Part shown: positions 17,869-25,879 of the stretch, piece by piece
Layout of the letters: each line of letters starts with the position of its first letter
Position numbering within the stretch: position 1 is the stretch's first letter
Assembly (NCBI RefSeq): GCF_013201825.1
Contig: NZ_CP053836.1
Coordinates: 310,001-374,000, forward strand
Reading direction: 5' to 3'
From: Halarcobacter ebronensis
GTDB lineage: Bacteria > Campylobacterota > Campylobacteria > Campylobacterales > Arcobacteraceae
Length of the DNA: 64,000 nt
The notes under the pieces: generated by a model
Databases searched by the model: none
What the model saw: the letters and a program-made list of their open reading frames with translations, nothing else
Told to the model about the DNA's origin: nothing
Translations under genes and position numbers: made by a program

Positions 17869-20634
17869 TTGAACCAACTAATTACAAATAGTGAAAACAG
17901 CAATTTTTTTAATCACTTGACAAAACTTCTTTTAGAGTGCAAATCCTTTATTTTTAATGTGGCATTTATAAACTATTCAGGGACTCAACTACTTTTAAAC
18001 TCTTTAGAAGATTGCGAAAAAAGAGGAGTAAAAGGGAAAATTCTAAGCTCAACATATTTGGATTTTACTGATCCAAAGGCATTAGAAAAACTCTCTTTAT
18101 TTAAAAATATAGAGATAAAAATCTTTGATTCTTCAAAATGTGGTTTTCATCCAAAAGCATATATTTTTGAGTTTGAAGATGAATATAGAGTTCTTTTAGG
18201 TTCTTCAAATATTACTGCAAGTGCATTTAAAACTAATATTGAGTGGAATATAAAAATCTTCTCTAAAAAAGAAAAGGAGTTTACAAAGAGGATTCTTTTT
18301 GAATTTCAATCTTTGTGGGAAGAGGCTATTAGACTAAATAAAGAGTTTCTAGAAGAGTATAAAAATCATAAAGAAAAAGAGATAAAAAGAGAGTTTTTTT
18401 ATAGTTCTAAACCAAAAATAAATTTGATGCAAAAAAAGGCTTTAGATAGATTAACTTTTTTTAGAGAAAAGGGTGAAGATAAAGCTTTAGTTATAGCAGC
18501 AACAGGTACAGGAAAAACTTATCTTGCAGCTTTTGATGTAGCAACATTTAAACCTAAAAAAATGCTTTTTATTGTTCATAGAGAAAATATTCTAAAGAAG
18601 GCAAAAAGTACCTTTGAAACTATTTTAGAAGAGGCTAGTTGTGGATTATTAAGTGGTAACCATAAGCAGATAAATAGTAACTACTTATTTGCAACAATAC
18701 AATCTTTAAGTAGTTGTTATGAAAGTTTTAAAAAAGATGAGTTTGATTATATTATTTATGATGAAGCCCACCATATAAGCTCTCCTTCTTATACAAAAGT
18801 AAGAGAGTACTTTAAACCAAAATTTCAATTAGGACTTACTGCTACTCCAAATAGAATGGATAACTCTTCCATATATGAACTTTTTGATGATAATATTGCA
18901 GCAAATATTGGACTGAATGAAGCACTTAAAGAGGATTTAGTAAGCTCTTTTCACTACTACGGAATTGCAGATATTAAAGCAATAGATTACCAAAGTATAG
19001 ATATTGAAGATATCTCAAAACTTGCAAAACTATTGATGGTAAATAGAAGAGTAGAGTTTATTATTGAGAAGATGAACTTTTATGGAAACTCTGGAAAAAA
19101 GAGAAAAGTTTTGGGTTTTTGTGTCTCTAAAGAGCATGCTTTATATATGGCAGAAGAGTTCTCTAAAAGAGGAATAGAAGCTTTAAGTTTAACAAGCGAA
19201 GATAGTATAACAAAAAGGGAAGAGGTTTTAAAAAGAGTAGAAGATGATAAGGATTCTTTAGAAGTAGTATTTAGTGTTGATATCTTTAATGAAGGGGTTG
19301 ATATCCCTTCAATTAATACAATTTTGATGCTAAGACCCACAAACTCTTCTATAGTATTTATCCAACAATTAGGAAGAGGACTTAGAAAATATAAAGATAA
19401 AGAGTTTTTAACTGTAATTGATTTTATAGGTAACCACAAAAAAAGTTTTTTAATTGCATTGGCGCTTTGTGGAAATAGAGTTTTAGATAAAGAGAGTGTA
19501 AAGTTCTCTCTTTTGAATAATTTTGCAAATTTTCAAAATACACATATTGTAATTGATGAGATAACTAAAACAAGGGTTTTAGAGCAATTAGATAATGAGA
19601 ACCTAAGTAGTTTTAAATATCTAAAAGATAACTATATGAAGTTTAAATTGCAGCTAAATAATAAAATACCAATGCTTGAAGACTATTTTGAGTACAAAGA
19701 GTTAATTTCTGCTCTTCCTTTTATTGGTGAATCAAAATCTTATGTGGAGTTTGTAAATAGAGTTGAAGAGGATAAAAGTATAAAAACCATCTGCAAAGAT
19801 GAGGCTTTCTTGAAATTTAGTAGATTTTTAGACTCCATGTTGCCTTTACGAAGAGTATATGAGTTTGCAATATTAAAAAGAGTAATACAAAAGGGAAGTT
19901 GCAGTTTTGTTGAAGCAAGAAGTGTAGTTAATAAATATCTAGATAATGTTGAAGAGCAAACCATAAAACACTCTTTTTCTTATTTAAATCAAAACTTTTT
20001 TGATATTTCTCAAAAAGAGAGATTTTTAAAGGTGGTTACTTTATCTAAAGATAAACTAGAGTTAACAGATGAAGCCAAAGCTATTTTAAAAGATCAGATA
20101 AAAAGTGAGTTTCTTTTAAATAGTATAAATTATGGTTTGTTAGTTTATGAAGAGGAGTTTGGTTCAAAAGATTTTAAACTTCCATTTTTAAAACCATATG
20201 AAAAATACAATATGCTTGAAATTGCTCTTTTATCAAATTTTGACAAAATTCATAGCTCCTTTAGGGGAAGTGGTTTTTTAAAATACAAAGATGACTTTTT
20301 TCTTTTTATAACTTTGGAAAAAGATAAATACTCAAAAGCCTCAGCTTATGTAAATACTTTCTCTTCAAAAGATACTTTTACTTTTGTTAGCAAACCTCTT
20401 ATGTCTCAAGATAAAGGAGATGGTTATAGATTAATAGATAATAAAAAGCAAGGTGTAAATCTTCATATATTTGTTAGAAAATTTTCCCATGTTGATAAAA
20501 AAGTTCAAAAGTTTAGTTATTTAGGTTTAGCTGATTGTATTGAGTATAATGGAAATAAACCCATAAATACAATATTAAAGTTAAGAAAAGAGCTAAATGA
20601 TGAACTCTTTGAAGAGTTTACAAAGGTTATTTAA
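17869..20634 (+). CDS. PLD-family nuclease / superfamily 2 helicase fusion with DUF3427 C-terminus
   Basis: This 921-residue protein starts with TTG at 17869, ten bases after glk. Residues 1-165 form a phospholipase D-like (HKD) nuclease domain: H94-P-K, an aspartate eight residues after the lysine, then GSSNIT. That spacing resembles the COG3886-type nuclease variant. A DEAD/DEAH helicase core follows, with Walker A ATGTGKT (about 211-217), DEAH (about 297-300), TATPNRM and QQLGRGLRKY. The C-terminal 170 residues resemble DUF3427. It should move on or cut nucleic acid using ATP. Relatives are often found as single-gene accessory nuclease-helicases, and a role in defence or repair is inference. 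No methylase or other restriction gene is adjacent. Its end overlaps the convergent kinase by 8 bases. Confidence 0.85.
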   Translation: MNQLITNSENSNFFNHLTKLLLECKSFIFNVAFINYSGTQLLLNSLEDCEKRGVKGKILSSTYLDFTDPKALEKLSLFKNIEIKIFDSSKCGFHPKAYIFEFEDEYRVLLGSSNITASAFKTNIEWNIKIFSKKEKEFTKRILFEFQSLWEEAIRLNKEFLEEYKNHKEKEIKREFFYSSKPKINLMQKKALDRLTFFREKGEDKALVIAATGTGKTYLAAFDVATFKPKKMLFIVHRENILKKAKSTFETILEEASCGLLSGNHKQINSNYLFATIQSLSSCYESFKKDEFDYIIYDEAHHISSPSYTKVREYFKPKFQLGLTATPNRMDNSSIYELFDDNIAANIGLNEALKEDLVSSFHYYGIADIKAIDYQSIDIEDISKLAKLLMVNRRVEFIIEKMNFYGNSGKKRKVLGFCVSKEHALYMAEEFSKRGIEALSLTSEDSITKREEVLKRVEDDKDSLEVVFSVDIFNEGVDIPSINTILMLRPTNSSIVFIQQLGRGLRKYKDKEFLTVIDFIGNHKKSFLIALALCGNRVLDKESVKFSLLNNFANFQNTHIVIDEITKTRVLEQLDNENLSSFKYLKDNYMKFKLQLNNKIPMLEDYFEYKELISALPFIGESKSYVEFVNRVEEDKSIKTICKDEAFLKFSRFLDSMLPLRRVYEFAILKRVIQKGSCSFVEARSVVNKYLDNVEEQTIKHSFSYLNQNFFDISQKERFLKVVTLSKDKLELTDEAKAILKDQIKSEFLLNSINYGLLVYEEEFGSKDFKLPFLKPYEKYNMLEIALLSNFDKIHSSFRGSGFLKYKDDFFLFITLEKDKYSKASAYVNTFSSKDTFTFVSKPLMSQDKGDGYRLIDNKKQGVNLHIFVRKFSHVDKKVQKFSYLGLADCIEYNGNKPINTILKLRKELNDELFEEFTKVI

Positions 20635-22390
20635 TCTCTTTTTTTAGAGGGATTATTATTTTAAAAAGTGCTCCATCTTTTATATTTGAAACAACAATTT
20701 TACCATGAAGATGTTTTTCAATTATTATCTTACTCATATATAGACCAAGACCTGTTCCTTGTGACTGATGTTTGGTTGTGAAGTATGGGTCAAATATCTT
20801 AGAGATAAGACTCTCTTCAATTCCTCCTGCATTATCTTCTATATAGATGTAACACTCTTTTTCATTTGAGTATTGAGAGATTTTTATCCAGCCTTCTTTT
20901 ATTTGGTTTATTATTATGGCATCTTTAGCATTGTTTATAATATTTATAATAACTTGAGACAACTCTTCTGATATCATATGAATCAAAACTGGATTGTTAT
21001 AATCGATCTCTTTTATAAGTTTTATATGATTGTTTTCTAAAGAGGATTGAACAATTTTTAAGCTCTCTTCAATTTTTTCTTGGATAAGAACCTCTTTTTC
21101 AACTCTTTTCTCTTTTATAAAATCCCTAAAAGTATCAATAGTTTTTGAGAGATATTTTGTATTTTCTACAATAATATCCATATTTTTAGAGATATCATCT
21201 TGATTTAAAATGCCATATTCATAGTTTAGTTTAATACCACTTGCAACAGTACTAATAGCACTTAGAGGTTGTCTCCATTGGTGGGCAATATTCCCAATCA
21301 TTTCACCCATTTGTGCCATTTTTGCTTGTTCTAAAAGTTGTTGGTCTTTTTTTAGCATCTCCTCATTTAAACTCTTATCTTTTAATATTTTTATTCTTTG
21401 TTGAAGAAATAGAAGAGTCAAAGAGAAATACAAAATAATAAGTAAAGTTAAGATTGTATAGTGATTACTATTTATAAGATTTATTGTATTTCCTTTACTA
21501 ATTAAAGAGATAAACCCTAAATACTCTTTTGTTAAAAGATGATGGATTGGAATTATTGTCACAATTGAATCTTTTTCATCTATAAAAATAGATGAAGCCT
21601 CTTTTTTTTCTCCTCTTTCATAGAGTACTTTAGAGATATCTTCTGAAGGTTTTATTTGGTTTATATTCTTTTGTGAATACTCTTTTAAATCTTCTAAAAC
21701 CTCTTTTCTATGCAAGAAATTATCAAAATGAGCTCTTTGATAAGTGTTTGTATAGTTTAAAAACTCTTTGTCAAAATCTTTATTATAGATTATAAAATTA
21801 CTAAAAACTTCATATTGATTCATTAAAGATGAGGTAATAGCTCTTTCGCTAAAAGTTAATGAGATAATTCCTAAAAATGTATCATTTTTAATAATTGGAT
21901 AGGCAAACCTGTATCCAGAACCATATCTTCCTATTTCATAACTATATGTTGGAATTTTATTTTTTAAAACAAAGTTTATAGTCTCTCTTTTAGAACTAAG
22001 TTCCATTCCATAATCTAAAGGATCAAGCATTTTTAAAAAGATAGTATTGTCAGGAAGAATATAGTTTATACTTATAATATGTTTTTTCTCTAAAGAGTTA
22101 AATCTACTAATAGTTTGTAAATATAACTCTTTTCTTATACTGTTTCTCTCTTCAATGTTTTTTGATTGGATATCTAACAACTTTTCATCAACTCTTGTAA
22201 ATCGCAAGAGTCCTGTAAAAATTACTTCTGATAGATCTTTATACTGTGACAATACACTATTATAGGCTTTTTCATAGTTTAAAGTTGTTTGTTCAAGGAA
22301 TTTATCTTTACTATCTTTTACTATAAAATTTAAAGCTAGGTAGGTAATAAAAGAGAGAACAATAAAAAATATAAAATATTTCAATCTCAA
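20627..22390 (-). CDS. Orphan membrane sensor histidine kinase
   Basis: This 587-residue protein has membrane helices at about 5-23 and 311-330 bounding a periplasmic sensor of roughly 285 residues (double-Cache-like by size; family not certain). A coiled linker leads to the dimerisation/H box with H370 (NIAHQWRQPLSAI). The HATPase domain has an N box (NIINNAKDAI), G1 (DNAGGI) and G2 (GTGLGLYMSK). It should autophosphorylate and pass phosphate to a response regulator, but none is encoded next to it. The nearest candidate is the HD-GYP regulator at 12588. The stop lies inside the 3' end of the convergent helicase gene. Confidence 0.9.
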   Translation of the reverse strand: MRLKYFIFFIVLSFITYLALNFIVKDSKDKFLEQTTLNYEKAYNSVLSQYKDLSEVIFTGLLRFTRVDEKLLDIQSKNIEERNSIRKELYLQTISRFNSLEKKHIISINYILPDNTIFLKMLDPLDYGMELSSKRETINFVLKNKIPTYSYEIGRYGSGYRFAYPIIKNDTFLGIISLTFSERAITSSLMNQYEVFSNFIIYNKDFDKEFLNYTNTYQRAHFDNFLHRKEVLEDLKEYSQKNINQIKPSEDISKVLYERGEKKEASSIFIDEKDSIVTIIPIHHLLTKEYLGFISLISKGNTINLINSNHYTILTLLIILYFSLTLLFLQQRIKILKDKSLNEEMLKKDQQLLEQAKMAQMGEMIGNIAHQWRQPLSAISTVASGIKLNYEYGILNQDDISKNMDIIVENTKYLSKTIDTFRDFIKEKRVEKEVLIQEKIEESLKIVQSSLENNHIKLIKEIDYNNPVLIHMISEELSQVIINIINNAKDAIIINQIKEGWIKISQYSNEKECYIYIEDNAGGIEESLISKIFDPYFTTKHQSQGTGLGLYMSKIIIEKHLHGKIVVSNIKDGALFKIIIPLKKEIK

Positions 22391-22458
22391 AAAAAGAATA
22401 TCTCTATTAGTATTTATGACTTTTCCTTATTTTAGGTATAAGATAAAGAAATATTTTA

Positions 22459-22950
22459 TCATAAATGAGCTAATACTTTTTCAAAATCACCAACTACTAT
22501 TTTTTTTATGGAACAAGAGAGCATTAGGTTTAAAGGGTAGTTGAAATCTTCTATAGCTTTGTTATTTAAATCATAATAACTTCCTGCTTCTTCTACTTTT
22601 TCTTCTGTAGAAAATTGGTCAATATAGTCTCCCTCTCTTTGCAAATAACCATATACCTCTTTTTTTAACCCTGCTGCATATCCACACTCCCAAACTGTGC
22701 CACTATCACACTCATAACCTCTAAAAGAGTTTAAGTTTGCAATTACAATATCACACTCTTCAATAAGTTTTTTATTTGCAATAAAAATATCTTGAGCTAT
22801 TTTTTGTTTATCTTGATTAAAATCTATTCTGTTATCTAAAGGATAAAGTCCAATAAAACCATATTTTTTACAAAGATTTACATACTCTTTCCCTATTTGT
22901 ATTGAATTTTTCTCAAACACATCAGGTCCAGCTATATAGATTTTTTTCAT
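22459..22950 (-). CDS. Nucleoside 2-deoxyribosyltransferase-family protein
   Basis: This 163-residue protein has the family start MKKIYIAGPDVF, the ECDIVIANL strand-loop and the active-site segment DSGTVWECGYA. E88 there is the expected nucleophile. Characterised members transfer or release deoxyribose between bases, for salvage or to hydrolyse 5'-deoxynucleotides (DNPH1/RCL-like). The start overlaps the stop of the MazG-like gene (ATGA at 22947-22950), so both are made from one mRNA and probably act together on non-canonical or excess deoxynucleotides. The exact substrate cannot be assigned from sequence. Confidence 0.85.
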   Translation of the reverse strand: MKKIYIAGPDVFEKNSIQIGKEYVNLCKKYGFIGLYPLDNRIDFNQDKQKIAQDIFIANKKLIEECDIVIANLNSFRGYECDSGTVWECGYAAGLKKEVYGYLQREGDYIDQFSTEEKVEEAGSYYDLNNKAIEDFNYPLNLMLSCSIKKIVVGDFEKVLAHL

Positions 22951-23294
22951 TTTTTCTTTCCATATTCTATTTTATTACCTTGCTCATCAAAGAGTGGGTA
23001 TTTCTTTTCATTTAGTTTCATTTTTTCAATAATTGCCTCTTCTAAATCTATATTATAGTGCATACAGATTCTAATAAGATAGACTGCAATATCAGCAATC
23101 TCCTGTTTTGCATGCTCTTTTTTTTCACCTTCTAAATTTGCTGCTTGCTCAAAATCTAACCATTGAAAAATCTCTACAAGTTCTGAAGCTTCAACACTAA
23201 GAGCCATTGCAAGATTTTTTGGGTTGTGAAACTTTTCCCAGTCTCTTTGCGTAGAAAACTTATTAATAAGTGATTCAATCTTTTTCATATCCAT
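22947..23294 (-). CDS. MazG-like nucleotide pyrophosphohydrolase
   Basis: This 115-residue, all-alpha protein is of the MazG/RS21-C6 (dCTPase-like) type. The metal-binding glutamates are visible in SVEASELVEIFQWL (E35, E38) and QEIADIAVYL (E65, D68). Such enzymes convert NTPs or dNTPs to monophosphate and pyrophosphate, cleaning the nucleotide pool. The two-gene operon with a nucleoside deoxyribosyltransferase suggests sequential action: dNTP to dNMP, then release of the base. It is divergently transcribed from truD, with only 58 bases between the start codons. Confidence 0.88.
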   Translation of the reverse strand: MDMKKIESLINKFSTQRDWEKFHNPKNLAMALSVEASELVEIFQWLDFEQAANLEGEKKEHAKQEIADIAVYLIRICMHYNIDLEEAIIEKMKLNEKKYPLFDEQGNKIEYGKKK

Positions 23295-23321
23295 TTTAAA
23301 GCCTTGTAATTAGTTTGTGAG

Positions 23322-23327
23322 TATAAT
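23322..23327 (+). promoter_or_regulatory. -10 element (TATAAT) for truD
   Basis: TATAAT lies 25 bases before ATG 23353. It falls inside the 5' extension that starts at GTG 23317, which argues against that upstream start. Confidence 0.6.
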
Positions 23328-23352
23328 ACCAAAATTTAAAAAAAGAATAAAA

Positions 23353-24348
23353 ATGAATAATAGAGTATTTATCCAAAAACATAAGCCTTTAACCTTTGAT
23401 TTCTTTCAAAATAAAGATGATTTTATTGTTGAAGAGAATCCAATAAAATTTAGTGGAAGAGGGAATTTCATAGTTGCAAAAATTAGAAAAGAGAACTATG
23501 GAACTTGGGATTTAATAGAGAAACTATCAAAACAGTTAAAAATTTATGAAAATGAGATTGGTTATGCAGGGCTGAAAGATAAAAATGCAACAACAACCCA
23601 ATATATCTCTATTCCTAAAAAATACTCAAAAGAGCTTAAAAGATTTAAGGCAAAAAATATTGAAATATTAGATACTGTTTTGCATACAAGTAAATTAAAT
23701 ATTGGTGATTTAGAGGGAAATAAATTTAGTATAAATTTGCATAAAGTTGAAGAAAAAGATTTGATAATTATTGAAAAACTTCTAAAAGAGATCTCTTTAG
23801 TTGGAGTACCAAACTATTTTGGTTATCAAAGATTTGGAAATGATGCATTAGAGAATATAGAGAAAGCAAAAGCTCTTATTTATGGTGATTTAGTAATAAG
23901 AGATAATAAAATGGCAAAGATGCTTATTAGTATCTATCAAAGTAGTTTTTTTAACTCTTGGTTAGCAAATAGAGTTTTACTAAGTGAAAACTCTTTTAAA
24001 CTTTTTGATGGAGATATTTTTAAAGAGTATTCAAATAATAAACTATTTACAGCAAAAACAATTACTCAAGCCATACAAAAAGATTTTGAGCAAAAAAAAG
24101 TAGTGCCAACAGGATTACTTCCTGGTAGAAAAGTCTTTAGAAGTGTAAATAAAGCAAGAGAACTAGAAGAAAAATATGATGATTTGTATATTCAGGAAAA
24201 GGGTTTTAGAAGAGATGCTTTAGTCTATCCAAAAGAGATTTTAGTCAATTATAATAGGAAAGATAAAAAGTTAAATCTCTCATTTAGTTTACCAAAGAGT
24301 TCATATGCAACAGTATTAATAGAGAATTTAGCTAATAAAAATTTTTAA
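23353..24348 (+). CDS. truD: tRNA pseudouridine(13) synthase TruD
   Basis: TruD isomerises U13 of tRNA-Glu to pseudouridine. The catalytic motif is YAGLKDKNATT with Asp76 when counted from ATG 23353. The downstream NYFGYQRFGND segment and the C-terminal LLPG region match the family. A longer frame begins at GTG 23317, but a -10 box (23322-23327) lies within it and the extra residues (MSIIPKFKKRIK) do not look like the family N-terminus. I therefore use ATG 23353, giving 331 residues. That is close to the usual size. It stands alone, divergent from the MazG-like operon. Confidence 0.9.
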   Translation: MNNRVFIQKHKPLTFDFFQNKDDFIVEENPIKFSGRGNFIVAKIRKENYGTWDLIEKLSKQLKIYENEIGYAGLKDKNATTTQYISIPKKYSKELKRFKAKNIEILDTVLHTSKLNIGDLEGNKFSINLHKVEEKDLIIIEKLLKEISLVGVPNYFGYQRFGNDALENIEKAKALIYGDLVIRDNKMAKMLISIYQSSFFNSWLANRVLLSENSFKLFDGDIFKEYSNNKLFTAKTITQAIQKDFEQKKVVPTGLLPGRKVFRSVNKARELEEKYDDLYIQEKGFRRDALVYPKEILVNYNRKDKKLNLSFSLPKSSYATVLIENLANKNF

Positions 24349-24372
24349 GTCAGTTTTCCTTTATTCAAATGT

Positions 24373-24378
24373 TATAAT
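24373..24378 (+). promoter_or_regulatory. -10 element (TATAAT) for the CHASE4-GGDEF gene
   Basis: TATAAT lies 19 bases before the TTG start at 24398 and is followed by a strong ribosome binding site AAGGAG (24388-24393). Confidence 0.55.
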
Positions 24379-24397
24379 ATTTTCTTAAGGAGTAAAA

Positions 24398-25879
24398 TTG
24401 AATTTAAGAATACCCAAAAATCTACTATATTTAATATTTATTTATATTGTATTGGTTATTACCTTAGGAACAATTAGCTACAAATTTTTTATTAATGATT
24501 TTATAGATTTAGAAAAAACTCAAAATCAAAACAATTTAACATCACTTATAAAATTCATGGATACAGATTTGAAAAATCTTGCTGTAATAACAAATGATTA
24601 CTCTAAATGGGATGAAACCTATGATTTTATTGAAAACAAAAATGATATTTATATTTATGAAAATTTTAGAGAAGAAAGTTCAACTTTGGATGATTTAGGA
24701 GTGGATGGATTTATTTTTATAAATAAAAATGGCGAAGTAATATATTCTAATTATAGTAAAGAATTTTACTCTTTAAAACTAGATAAAGAAGCATTTCAAA
24801 AAAATATTCTTCCAAAACTATCAGGTTTGGAAGAAATTTCAACCCTATTAAAATATGAAAATAGACTTCTTTATGCCTCAAAACAAAAAATATTAAGAAG
24901 TGATTTTAGTGGCAATGATAGAGGTTTTTTAATATCGGTTAAGTTTTTAAATAAACAAGTTTTAAAAAATGAAGTTAAATCACTCTTTGAAAAGTTGCAA
25001 TTAGATAGGGAAAAGATTACCACTAACGTGACCAAAAATAGTATTTCAATAGGAGATCTTAAAAATATACAAATAATTACTGATTTGGATAACAAAAGAG
25101 TTATAAACTATATTGAACTCTATAATTATAAAGGTGAGTATCTATCTACAGTTCTTGTTTCTAATAGAAGTCAAATAATTGTTCAAGGTAACAGAACAAT
25201 AAACATATTTAATACAATCAACTCTATAATTCTTCTTTTTGTTTTTATTGTTATTTATCAAAAACAGAAACTAATTCTTAGCCAAAATAGAGTTTTGAAT
25301 AATAAGGTTGAAAAGAGAACTAGACAATTAACAAATGCTTACAGAAACTTGAAAAATAAAAACAGAGAACTTTATAAATTGGCACATACAGACTTCTTGA
25401 CACAAATAAGAAATAGGGGGAATTTTTTTGAACAAAGCATTAAAAACTTAAAAAAATCAAATAGTGAAAATTCAACTTTTTCCGTAATAATGGTAGATAT
25501 TGATCACTTTAAGAGGATTAATGATACCTATGGACACGATATAGGGGACAAAGTTTTATTAGAGTTTTGTGATATAGTGAACAAGATAATAGATAAAGAT
25601 ATGATATTTGGTAGATTAGGTGGAGAGGAGTTTGCAATCTCTATTAGCAAGTACAATGAAGAGGATGTTTATAAAATCTCTGAAAAGATAAGAGAAACTT
25701 GCGATAATACAAAAATCAAAATAAGTGAAAATATAGAAGTTGAATTTACTGTCTCTATTGGAGTTGTTTTTAAAGAGAACAATGAAGAGTCAATTGATTT
25801 AATTCTACAAAAAGTAGATAAACTCCTTTATAAAGCAAAAAATATAGGAAGAAATAGAGTTGTTAAAAGTTTAATTTAG
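24398..25879 (+). CDS. Membrane diguanylate cyclase with CHASE4 sensor domain
   Basis: This 493-residue protein starts with TTG behind AAGGAG. Membrane helices at about 10-32 and 265-287 flank an extracytoplasmic CHASE4 domain (about 35-260, with NDYSKWDETYDF and the FINKNGEVIYSN strand). A short coil leads to a GGDEF domain with GGEEF at 408-412, which should be catalytically active. The RxxD inhibitory site is missing at the expected position five residues before it, unlike the cyclase at 8740, so product inhibition by c-di-GMP may be weaker. The ligand is unknown. Its 3' end overlaps the convergent kinase by 9 bases. Confidence 0.9.
   Translation: MNLRIPKNLLYLIFIYIVLVITLGTISYKFFINDFIDLEKTQNQNNLTSLIKFMDTDLKNLAVITNDYSKWDETYDFIENKNDIYIYENFREESSTLDDLGVDGFIFINKNGEVIYSNYSKEFYSLKLDKEAFQKNILPKLSGLEEISTLLKYENRLLYASKQKILRSDFSGNDRGFLISVKFLNKQVLKNEVKSLFEKLQLDREKITTNVTKNSISIGDLKNIQIITDLDNKRVINYIELYNYKGEYLSTVLVSNRSQIIVQGNRTINIFNTINSIILLFVFIVIYQKQKLILSQNRVLNNKVEKRTRQLTNAYRNLKNKNRELYKLAHTDFLTQIRNRGNFFEQSIKNLKKSNSENSTFSVIMVDIDHFKRINDTYGHDIGDKVLLEFCDIVNKIIDKDMIFGRLGGEEFAISISKYNEEDVYKISEKIRETCDNTKIKISENIEVEFTVSIGVVFKENNEESIDLILQKVDKLLYKAKNIGRNRVVKSLI

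Noticed and set aside
23317-23352. Upstream GTG start for truD
   Set aside because: The segment contains the -10 box TATAAT, and the added residues do not resemble the TruD N-terminus.
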